Source of the DNA: Escarpia spicata
Lineage: Eukaryota > Annelida > Polychaeta > Sabellida > Siboglinidae
Assembly (NCBI GenBank): GCA_963995525.1
Contig: OZ023214.1
Coordinates: forward strand, 59,329,980-59,393,979
Reading direction: 5' to 3'
Length of the DNA stretch: 64,000 nt
A program made the position numbers and the translations under genes. Positions 36,060-46,785 of the stretch are shown piece after piece (the stretch's first letter is position 1; the number at the start of each line of letters is the position of its first letter). A model generated the notes under the pieces. That model was not told the origin of the DNA and searched no databases. It saw only the letters and a list, made by a program, of their open reading frames with translations.

Positions 36060-37440
36060 AACAAATTATTTCTAAACCAGCTTATACTGCATGAGCATTA
36101 CTGATGATTCACAATTTTAATTTGCAAGTCCATTTTTTCATGTTTATTACCCATGTGTATTTCATGTGTCGACATAGTCAAGTACTTTTAAAACAGCATG
36201 TATTAGACTTGTTAACAAATGTAAATGCGTAGTAATATATATCATTTCTAACTCCTCCATCAGTTCGATTTGTGGCTTCTAACGTTCACGGAAATGCAAA
36301 CCTACAAAGCATTCGCTATGAAGTGTTTGTTCGTTTGTGCAGATTTGTATTTCGTTTTGGTGTAATTGACAGAAAAACCTTAACATTAATTACGACCATG
36401 TCGGTTCGAAATTAGTTATAGGAACTCAGTCGGAAAATACGATTTATCAAAACACGTGGCGTTAGATCGAGGTCTGGAACATTTCTGACGAAACCTCGAT
36501 CTAACGGCCGGTTTATTTACGCATCTGTGCCAGTGAATCAACTAAAAGGAAAGCTAAAGCCTAATCGATAGCTAGAGGCAGTTGCCAATCATGGAGATGT
36601 ATGTGGATGAATGTTTAAAGTCTACGGCGCAATAAACAAAAGTGATGCACGTGTTTTTTGTATTTTGTTGCCGTCGTCGTGTCTGTCAAGGTTGATGATG
36701 ACATCATGATGATGGTTTATTACAGAAACTATGACACAATACATTCGATATTTGATGCACATTTGATACATACATTGTTATAGTTTCTATAATGAGAGTT
36801 TAAAGCCACTCGTGGCTGATGTTCCCTCTCCATGCATGTAATACATATGTAATTCCATGGTGCACGTAAAATAATTTTATAAAAAGAAGAAGAAGAAAAA
36901 ACAGATTGTGCAATTGAAGAAAAGAAATCAGCAACACAAATCACAGCAATACTATTGTCATGAATACACGCATTAGAATGCAACAATGAATGTTAGTTAT
37001 ATAAGCCACTAACATTATTTACTCACAAAAATCTCTTGACATTTAGAAGTTGCCAGTGCATATATACAATCCACTGTTGTTGTTATATAGTTCCATAGCT
37101 TAACACCTCGACGTCAAATGGTTTTATATAATACGTTGGTTTTAGAAATCGGTACAAGCAGTAGATCCACATGGCGTGTCCTATAATTATTGGTTAACGA
37201 TTTGCCGTTAAATACAGGAACGACAGGTGGTTTCTCATTCTACCATGAGCAACGGCCAACACATTTTCTTTAGACGACCAATTTGTAATTAAACAGACTG
37301 AAACGATCAAAACAATTGCTAAGAAACCTCATGTTAAATGTGATTATTTAAAAAATATTAAAAAAATCGTATTGTCAACGCGGATTTTAAATACCGCATG
37401 AAAATGTGTGTATTGTTATCTGTGACATGTTTACGAGTTA
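36060..37440. other. 3' flank of HECT gene; no further gene seen
   Basis: AT-rich. AATAAA occurs at 36,632 (CAATAAAC) and could be the polyadenylation signal. A 14-bp hairpin lies at 36,460-36,506. Confidence 0.45.
36460..36506. repeat. 14-bp inverted repeat (hairpin) in 3' flank
   Basis: CGTTAGATCGAGGT (36,460-36,473) is reverse complemented at 36,493-36,506, with a 19-nt loop. GC-richer than its surroundings. Confidence 0.85.
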
Positions 37441-38158
37441 AAGTTCGCCACTTATGACATGTATTGCGTTTCAGCAGTGACGCGTGGTGCAAGTCCCTGG
37501 AAGACTAGCTCAGTGGTTACGCCGCTACAGCCTCAATCACGGGGTTTCCTGCACATCCTCTTCATGTGTCTGATGTCTTCCTTGTCGACTTCGACTTTGT
37601 AGTCTACAGTAGATATAGCGTTTTACACAAGCTAGTAAATTGTTATAACATACATTGTATAACAGTACAAATGTTTCAATCAGACTTAGGGAAGACAACA
37701 ACTATATTATCAATACCAATGTTTGTGTTTAAAAACATTGCTTAAATCGATGCTGTTTGTAGTACAATAACCTTGTCTAAAACTAAACAGAGGTTGTTTG
37801 CAAAAAATTATTATAGTATCCTATGTTTAATAAGGTGAAGTTAATTTTCTACTTTACTGTTCATTTGTAAATATAATTTTCTCACCGTCTACTAATTGTT
37901 CATAATGTACTTTTACTCCAATTTTGCATGTTTTAATGACATAGACTATATTCACTTTATTTTACATACTGTAATGATGTACATACATCGGTTTGCTTAA
38001 TGGTACTGTTGTGACTCAGAAAAAGGTTCCTATCACTCCGCTAGCAATCTTTGGGATGAATACAATTATTAAATATGTACGTCAAATATGCACGGTAAAC
38101 TTAAAATGCCTTATACGTATGTGTGCAAATTGTATAGCATTAATGTACATTAATTTAA

Positions 38159-40977
38159 CAAGATTTAACAAGACTGCCACCCAGAGAATTAACTCTAGAT
38201 GGCAGGTGGACAATGAAGCCCTTTGGCTTATCGAGAGTCCGACCTTTTATCTACGTGTATCCCGCCCGTCTGAGGTATGTGTCGATTTTATTTTTAAACA
38301 TATTCACCCTACTAGCACCCACACAATCATCAGATAATCTGTTCCATTCCTTCACAGTCCTTTGTGAAAATGAAAACTTTTTTACGTCCAATCTACACTG
38401 CTCCTTTACTAAGGTAACTTCATGTCCTCTAGTCTTTCTATCTTTCTTAACTAAAAAACATATTTCTATCAATATTTTCATAACCATTCAATATTTTAAA
38501 CACTTCTATCTGATCTCCTCTCAATCTCCTGATCTCTAGTGTTGTTAAACCACATTCTTTTAGGCGTATTTCGTAACTAAGATCCCTCAGTTTTGGTATC
38601 ATTTTAGTTGCTCTCCTCTGCACTCTTTCTAGCATATCTATGTCCTTCCTGCGATATGGCCTCCACGCTTGAATACAATATTCTAAATGAGGCCTAACTA
38701 TTGTTTTGTACAGCGGTATTATTAGCTCTTTTTCCTTATACGTTATGTTTCGCCTAATTAATCCAAGGATTTAATTTCCCTTTGAAGCTGCAATTCCGCA
38801 CTGCTCTGAAACGTTCATATCAGCACTAATGCTTAACCCTAAGTCCTTTTCTTTTACAGTAGTACTTAGTACAGTACCCCCCATTGTATAGTCTACCTCT
38901 TCGTTCCCATGTCCTGTGTGGAGACATTTACATTTCCCAAAATTGAACAGCATTTGCCACTTTTCAGACCATTAAATTTTGATCAACCTGTCAAGATCAT
39001 CTTGTAAATGCTGTCTATCTCCATCACTTTTAATCCTTCTAAACACTTTTGTATCATCCGCAAATTTCAACACCTTGCTTGTGATTTCAAAAAACATAAC
39101 ATATTTGTTAAGCATGACCTCGCTTTAAAAAAACCATATTGAGATGGGTTTATCAAGTTTTGTTTAACAAGAAAATCCACCATGTGATCTTTAATTAGTC
39201 TTTCTAATAATTTACAAATCACTGATGTTAAACTCACTGGTCTATAGTTCTCTGACTTGTTTCTCGAACCTTTTTTGAATAACGGTATAATGTTTGCTTC
39301 TTTTCATTCTAAAGGAACCACTCCCTCTTCTAATGACAAGTTGAAAACTGTTGCAAGCGGTATGCTAATTTGTTCTACAATTTCCAATAGTAGTTTGGGT
39401 GGAATACCATCCACTCCAGGTGATTTATTATTCTTCATAGCCCTTATTTTCTTAGCTACCATTTCCGGGGTTACAATTAATCTGCCCCCTTGAACTTAGC
39501 CTCTGGACTAATATCTTCCCTGGTAAACACTGAACTAAAGTACTCATTCAGGTCTTCTGCCATTAAGAATCCCTCTGATATTATATGTCTAGCACTATCT
39601 TCTAGAGGACCGACCTTATCTTGAACTTTCTGTTTGATTCGAATATACGCATAAAAACTCTGTCATGTTTTGCTGTCATGTTTTATATTACTAGCTAATT
39701 GTTGTTCATAGCTTCTCTTCTCTTGTTTATACTTAATTTTTCTAATAGCTTCTTTCGATAAGTGTTTCTTTTTGGACCGTTTTCCTTGTTTTTTGAAGGG
39801 TACAAATTTATCGACTATGCACATAATTTCACTCTTTAATATATTCCAGCATTCTGTTGCTGTCTTATTTTTCAGTGTGTTATTCCAGTCTATCTTTGCT
39901 AAATATTTCCTCATGTCCTTATACCTTCCTTTGTGGAAATTTCTCCTATACTGCTTTTTACTATTCCTTTCTGATTTTACTTTGATGGTAAAATGTATCT
40001 GGTTGTGATCGCTACTCCCCAGTGGCTCACATATCTTGACATTGTCAACTAATTCATTATGTGAGGACAAAACTATGTCTAACACATTCTCAGCCCTGGT
40101 TGGCTCTAGCACATGTTGAGAAAAGAATGTATATTGAACTAAAACTAAAAAACTTGTGGTCCTCACTCCCCATACTCTGTAGAGATTTCCATTGTATATG
40201 CCCGTGGTTAAAATCCCCCATAATAATACAGTCCCGTTTGCTTACTTCCCTTATAGCGTTTTGTATTTTTTCATTCTCTTCTATGCTTATGTTTGGACTT
40301 CGATAAACTAACCCAACTGTTAACGTTGAGGTTCCTGTAACTATGTTACACCAAACAGCTTCTTCGCATTTCACAAACCTGAATAGATTCTTTAATATTT
40401 AAAATAACTCCACCTTCCTTTCTTCCTATTCTATCTTTTCTAAACATTACATATCCGGTCAGTCCCAATTCAGCATCTGATATATCGGTGGTGGTCCAGG
40501 ATTCGGTTATACCTATTATATGAGGGTAAATATCTTCTACTATAATGTTTAGTTCATTTCTTTTGTTTACTATACTCCTTGCATTTAAACAAACACATTT
40601 ATATCCAGCTTCAGAAGAGTTTTCCAGACTGTTATTTGCTGATTTATTTGTGCTGTCTTTATCTATGCCTCCATTTTCAAGCTTTTCTGTGAGTCCCCCC
40701 TGCGAATCTAGTTTAAATAGATGCAACCTGTCCCACTGTCAACAGATCGCAGCAGGTTCTCTGAGAAAACTGCTGCCCCCTTTCCACTAAGATGGAGGCC
40801 ATCTCTCATGTACATATCTTCCCTCCCAACAAAGTATCCCCATAAATATGTGAATCCCAGCCCCTCTTCTTCACACACCTGCTCAACTAGTGCGTTGATC
40901 GCCATCCTCTTGCAGTTTCTATACGTTGCCCCCCTTCCTCCCATTACTGGCAAAATTCCTGACAGAATAACCTGTTC
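38159..40977 (-). mobile_element. CR1 LINE copy B, 5'-truncated, with target duplication AATTTAA
   Basis: A 2.8 kb CR1-type LINE flanked by AATTTAA at 38,152-38,158 and 40,978-40,984. On the minus strand: ORF1 C-terminal esterase part (40,708-40,977: ILSGILPVMGGRGATYRNCK, GYFVGREDMYMRDGLHLSGK, the DGLH being the Asp-His end of an SGNH hydrolase), then APE endonuclease (40,346-40,726 LNARSIVNKRNELN, ITESW; 40,090-40,374 IIMGDFNH), linker (39,663-40,166), RT (about 39,060-39,500) and tail (38,251-38,635 ERVQRRATKMIP, RGHEVTLVKEQCRL). The palm catalytic block is deleted: sequence jumps at about 39,078 relative to copy A. Esterase-containing ORF1 is a known feature of the CR1 clade. Dead. Confidence 0.9.
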
Positions 40978-40990
40978 AATTTAAATGCTA

Positions 40991-40996
40991 CGTTAC
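40991..40996. repeat. Left target-site duplication (CGTTAC) of the large transposon
   Basis: CGTTAC, repeated at 54,321-54,326. In the uninterrupted paralogue (25,823 region, reverse complement) a single CGTTAC joins the two flanks. Confidence 0.88.
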
Positions 40997-41111
40997 CAGA
41001 CCTGCCTACCCCAAAAACTTCCTCTCAGTAATCCATCTTCTCATTTACAGTAATTTTCAGGAATATAGGCTTCCTGTCAGTAATTCAGAACTGTGTAAGA
41101 TATTGGTCGCC

Positions 41112-41394
41112 GGGGGGGGGGGGGTAGCGATGGAGCCAAACCATTACATTACACTGGACCAAAACCATTAGTTACGCCGCTGTCATCAACAACAACACTG
41201 TACGCTGTAGCCTACTCAACTGTAGAATGATAGATGATAGACGGGGGGGGGGGGGGGGGGGGGGGGGGGGGTGTAGCGACAAGTCAAAAACATTATACTT
41301 ACGCTGTCACCAACATCAGCCAACACTCTCTATCTAACCTACTCAACTGTAGAATGATAAATGATAGACGGGGGGGGGGGGGGGGGGGGGGGGG
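41112..41394 (+). repeat. ~126-bp tandem repeat with G runs of 13, 29 and 25
   Basis: Three units each begin with a pure G run (41,112-41,124; 41,243-41,271; 41,370-41,394) followed by GTAGCGAC/GTAGCGAT, and contain ACTCAACTGTAGAATGATA before the next run. It lies within 400 bp of the left end of the large transposon. Confidence 0.93.
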
Positions 41395-41844
41395 TAGCGA
41401 CCGACCAAAACCATTACATCACACTGTCAGTGATTGACATCGCCTACACTACAGGCTACACTCTAGACCTAGTGACTGTATGATGGGCTGTCAATGATAG
41501 ACTAAACTCCTCAATAAATACACTAACTTAGTCTTAGTACAGTCAGTTGGTCTAACACTACAAGTACAACACTCACTAAATTTTTGCATTACACGTTTCT
41601 TTTCGGTTGGCGGTGGCGTCGTTTCGCTGTCATCCATCTTTTCGTGCAGCGTAACTTCGTTTTGTTTGATGCAAGAGCATTAATGTTTCCCAGTTGGTAC
41701 CTCCTGTAATCTATATATAGATCAGTTATGCGTGCCGCGCGGTGTGGGGTGGCGGTTATTACCTTCCGGTTCCCTTTTCTTTCTGCGGTTTCTCTTCATG
41801 TTCGCGTTTAACAATTTGACATCTACATATATATACAATTTACG

Positions 41845-41974
<130 letters not shown>

Positions 41975-42286
41975 TACAATTACGTATCGGACTGACCAAC
42001 AAAAGAATAATAGAAGATAGTAGAATATAGTAGAATAGTAGACAATATAGTATGGAGTAGTACTTAGATGCAATGTGAAATGCATATAAAATTCCGAGTA
42101 AGCTTTATATGCAGTGATAATATAAAAAAGATTTCACAATTACCTTAATGATCGTCATTTTAGCAATCGCACTGACAGAAAATAATTAAGAAAGCTCCCG
42201 TTTGAAATGTATGGAGGTGATTAGTTGCAAGTAATTCAATTATTATGTTTTACGTTTGTATAGGACCCCTGACAATTTATTAATGG

Positions 42287-42505
42287 TTGTCTCACTCTCT
42301 GATAACTCGACGAAGACCTATAGAATACCCCCGAAACGCAACAAGCATTGATAATTTAACCTTCTCCGCCGCCGGTGTCCTGACTCATCGCCAACTGTGC
42401 CACGGTCCGGAGTATTTCCATAACTTGGTGACAAAAAATATATTGGTATTGATCGACAGTCCATGTCGTGGACTATCTAGCACTATCCTGTCGTCAGGAG
42501 TGTGA
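42287..42505 (+). CDS. Hypothetical ORF, possible upstream exon of the transposon gene
   Basis: A 72-codon ORF beginning MSHSLITRRRPIEYPRNATS and containing GPEYFHNLVTKNILVLID. A donor-like CAGGAGT/GTGAGT lies at its end, and the SGNH exon at 44,896 is preceded by an acceptor-like ATCCACAG, so it might be a 5' exon. No family recognised. Confidence 0.25.
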   Translation: MSHSLITRRRPIEYPRNATSIDNLTFSAAGVLTHRQLCHGPEYFHNLVTKNILVLIDSPCRGLSSTILSSGV

Positions 42506-42810
42506 GTGGCTCCATTCCTTTCCTCGATTTCAGTTGTCTTCGTGATCTTGCACGATTACGATTGTATAATTTTGTCTGATAAATGTGTGTAGGCATTTCA
42601 AAACTCGTTAAATTAAAATCATGGAGACATTGTAAATTTCGTTCTACTCTATAGAATGCAAAGAAGCAATTTGTACATCACCTACACACTCATCTCCTAT
42701 GTGATATTTAACATTTCAAACAATGCCAAGGTCAAGGCAATAATGCTGAGCCCTTGATTATGGTTGGTGTGGAGGGAATTTGGCATTGCCCAAACAAAAA
42801 TGTTTATTTG

Positions 42811-43275
42811 AAACTCAGTTGAAATTCAACTGAGTTTCAGTTGAAATTCAACTGATTCTATATGAATAGTTGAATTTCAACCGTTGAAAGTTGATTTTAA
42901 CTGCTGTTCAACCTGCGTTCAACAGTTGAATGCAAGTTGAATGTGAACATGAAGTTGAATGCAAGTTGAAAGCGGGGACTTAGACTTCAACTGCAGTTGA
43001 ATGCAAGTTGAGAGCGAGCACTCATACTTTGAACAACAGCAGTTGAACGCAAGTTGAAAGCAGGGACTTACATTTCGATAGCAGTTGAACGCAAGTTGAA
43101 AGCGGGGACTTAGACTTCAACTGTAGTTGAACGCAAGTTGAAAGTGGAGACTTACATTTCAACAGCAGTTGAACGCAATTTGAAAGCACAGACTTAGTCA
43201 TTTTAAAGAATCCGTTGTAGTTGAACACAGGTTGAAAGCAGGGACTTTATAAATGTCCACAACTCAGTTTGAACA
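42811..43275. repeat. GTTGAA-rich tandem repeat with palindromic start
   Basis: Begins with a 27-bp palindrome (arms AAACTCAGTTGAA / TTCAACTGAGTTT around one base, 42,811-42,837), then about six units of ~60 bp containing GCAGTTGAACGCAAGTTGAA and GCGGGGACTTA. All within the large transposon. Confidence 0.9.
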
Positions 43276-43619
43276 CAAGTTGAATGCAATGATTTTATCA
43301 TTCCTAATAACATGTATTTTTAAAGAAGGCATCCTGATTATAAACACAAACTTACTCTTGCGTATTTACACAAATTCATTCACAATTATAACTGAGGTCA
43401 CTGACATTTATAAATAATATTTCAGTAGCAGGAATGGGATCAATTCAAAAATTAATTGGAATTATTCAATTCCTTAATTGAATAAACAAAAAGGTGGAAC
43501 AACCGACACATGACACTGGACTCCCGCTGTTAAGAGCAAAGCGATGTGCTTTAAATTAGACAAGGCTCCCAGTGGGCTCACGAAGTCTTTTAGCAATTAA
43601 TTTTTGGTCAAGCGGACAA

Positions 43620-44115
43620 CGTCTCAAAATTATTTAAAACGACGTCTATTCGATGTCTTTCTGTTGATATCTAAATCACGCCGACGAATTGACATACATT
43701 ACATATCTTTCTATTGACATAAAAATCACGCTGGATAATTGCCCGAAAACGACGTTGAACATAGAACTTTTATCGTTTCAGAATGACGTAAAAATGACGT
43801 CTATTATATGTCTTTCTGTTGACGTCTAAATCACGCTGTAGAATTGACGTCTGTTGGATGCAGTGTTATTGACCTGAAAGTGATGTTGATTGAACAGAGA
43901 ATCTTTTCCGTCTCAGAATAACGTAAAAATGACGTCTATTAGACGTATTTCTGTTGACATATAAATCACGCTAGTGAATTGACAAATTTTAGACATCTTT
44001 CTATTGACGTAAACAGTGCCTTTGGAGAATTGACATCAATTAGATGTACAATTGTGGCAAACGAAATAATTATTAACTTTTCTATCTCGGAAAGACGTAA
44101 AAAGACATACTTCAT
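43620..44115. repeat. Tandem repeat with GACGTCTATT and TAAATCACGC
   Basis: Units of about 60-130 bp contain GACGTCTATTAGATGTCTTT, TGTTGACGTCTAAATCACGC and TCTCAGAATGACGTAAAAATG, repeated at about 43,640, 43,700, 43,810, 43,930 and 43,990. It also contains CRE-like TGACGT and GACGTC sites many times. Confidence 0.85.
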
Positions 44116-44895
44116 TTGACGATAATACCATGCATGATAATTTTGATCTATTATGTAGACATAATGTTAACATATAAATTATTTTGAACAAATAAAGTCG
44201 TATCTTCCAGAGATAGCATAACATATGAATATTTGTTTACTTACATTTGGGCACAATAATTATTTATGAGAGTTCATTAATTGCTAATGCATGCATCATA
44301 TCAACGTTTGGGTCTCGGTGTTGACTAAATAACAAATAGTTATAAATCAAAACGTAAAACAGCTATAATTAGAAGGCTACATACATGATAATAATATGAT
44401 CTTCCACACTCAAGTATGCAAGCAGTTATATATAATGGTAATGAATGCATCAACCCATATTAAACAATAACCACAACTTTCCAGTAGGTTGATGAATACC
44501 ACTGAGGTATCTACAATGCAAAGTGTTTTCTATGTTTTTAGCTATAAATGAGGTATGCTGTGTCTAGATCCAATTCGGGTCACATATGACCAACCTCTAA
44601 AAAGATAAATGACTATGAGTTCAAACGGGTCAACCGGTTGCTGCCCACATACCCGGTAATTCGAGTCTGGAACCCGCAAAATCTCTGATGACTTGCCATG
44701 CACCTATAACCCTAACTCGCAGGTCGGCCTGTACAACTTTGGCGGGCAATTTTAAATACACCACATGTGTCCCTATGTGTGTGTGGCAGAATTCGACAAG
44801 TTACAAACTGCAGTGCTGTTTGGATTTCGTGTTTGTAAAAACTTTGTATTGTTGCAGTTTTTCTGGTTTGTCATTTTTTCTTGCAAATCCACAGC

Positions 44896-46785
44896 ATGTC
44901 TCACTTGGTGGCTGTCTTTGCGGATTCTATTTTCAAGTATCTTCCCCATAGTTTAGATGGTGTCCAGTTCGAGCTCTACTGTAGACGAGGTGTTGGTGTC
45001 AATGGCATTCGTCAAGGTAAGATGTATTGTCTAAGACGCACACAGTGAAATGAGAAATTGTGCATCGATCACTATATTACTGTACACATTTTACTGTAGT
45101 GTTATCACACATGTGGAAATTGTATGTTAATTTCCTGTAAAATAGTGTTGTAACCCCTTCTCGGCTGGTATCTTCCCGGGTAGATTATTTTGCCCTTTAT
45201 GACTAATAATGATCAACTACTTGAACAAGGTTCGTAAATTAATATACAGGAAGCATATTCAGTTTTTATATTCAATAAATGATTACTACCTGATACTGAA
45301 GAATACATATTTATATTTAGACGGTGCCGCTAATCCAGTCGGATGAGAATCCATTAACTTAACTTAAGATGTTGCCGAATTTCAATTTTCTTTCACGTCT
45401 TAATAACGCATTTCCTTTGGCATTGGTCATACATTTTGTTTCTTTTAAATAACATTACATTCTCATCATTAGCATTTTAGGAATAGTGATTTCGCTGCAA
45501 CTTGATACGGTTACATTACACAAGTGTTCTTTGAAGCTGATGCCGGTCGTCGTGTGTGTCGCGTCCGATAGAACTTTTGACGCGGCCCGGCTTCGCGTTT
45601 ACGGTTTAGCGCGTTTAGCAGCCTACTTTAGAATTATGGACACTCCTGGTCTGTCTTGTTGAATGATAGGTGTATGTTGACTGCTGAGCGCCTCAGCTTT
45701 TATTTGATATACATATGTTACATACTATGATATCACTACAATGAAATGTTATAATTAATTTTAGGAATTAGAATAGAAAACACAATATATTAATTTGCAA
45801 TTGTCATTGACATCTCTATTTTATGTTCAGTCTTAGGCTTAGCAAGACAATTTCATTTAAATTATGCAGAAGTTTAGAACATCTCTTAACTTAAACTTAA
45901 GTAAAGTGACCTATGTATTTTCACTTTGCGCTTTTTCTTGCACAACAGTTGATGAATATTGTGTAAATATGATTTTGCTTTTAGTACAAATAGGGACATT
46001 TGTCTTTAACAGAATAATATGCTTTCAGTACTTGCTGAAGTGGATCCAGTAGAGGTTGATGCAGTTATTGTCCATGTGGCTACGAACCACCTAGAAGCCT
46101 TCTGCAACGACATCCGTCATCTAGACCGTACCTTAGATCAACACCATCGACTTATTCGCGAGGCCCAGGACACTTACCCTGGAGTGCCCCTCATAGTTTC
46201 TGGTGTACTCCCTCGATTTGATGAGTGAGTTAGTACTAGAAAATATCATAATGATAACAATAAAAATGTGATCACATATACAAAATTGTGACTGCTACTT
46301 CTGTCAATGCTGCTCCATAATTGTGTTTGGCTATTGGAAAAACGTAATTCATGGTTTGTCTTGTAATATGTTTTTGGAACTTGCTAATATAAGCAAATGA
46401 TATGTCTACTGATTATCTGCATTTTTCTACACCTTTCACGAAGCAATAATATATATATCACGCATTTTAAATAGGATTGTGGCTGTAAACATTTCGTTTA
46501 GAGATGTTTGAACAAAGTAATACTTGTGCTGAAACTTACTTTAATTCCTTTCTACAGTGATGATATCTACAAGACAGGGTTGTTATACAACCAGCATCTC
46601 CACCAGGTGTCTGCACGCATTCCTGGTGTTCATTTCTGGGATTGGGACACCATCTTCACGCAACCGGGACATTTTAGTATGGACGGACTTCATCCATCAC
46701 TCTACGGCAACTCCTTGTTACATGCTACGACTGCCAACCGTGTCCTGCAGATACTGTCACATGACAGTAGCCTCGGCTTTGCCAA
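44896..46785 (+). other. SGNH/GDSL hydrolase domain exons 1-3
   Basis: Three exons with correct splice sites hold every block of an SGNH hydrolase: ADS in block I (GDS in most), ATN in block III (GTN in most) and DGLH in block V. No stop or frameshift. These enzymes act on ester or similar bonds; the substrate cannot be inferred. The intact state contrasts with the broken transposase end of the same gene. Confidence 0.8.

Larger units (their letters stand above)
37440..40996 (-). pseudogene. Duplicate of integrase-core gene, 3' part (exon 6, intron 5), split by CR1
   Basis: Minus-strand relic. 37,440-37,620 matches the reverse complement of exon 6 with an internal deletion (shared: AATCACGGGGTTTCCTGCAC, CTGATGTCTTCCT, TTTGTAGTC). 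37,945-38,158 matches intron 5 of the plus-strand gene at 25,830-26,040 almost base for base. After the CR1 insertion, 40,978-40,996 continues the same intron up to its GTAACG donor (as CGTTAC on this strand). Introns are kept, so this is a DNA-level duplication, not a retrocopy. It continues at 54,321 beyond the large transposon. Confidence 0.9.

Noticed and set aside
40997..41010. CAG...CTG ends read as a hAT element
   Set aside because: hAT elements make 8-bp duplications; only CGTTAC (6 bp) is supported here, and the gene has no hAT dimerisation region that I can see.
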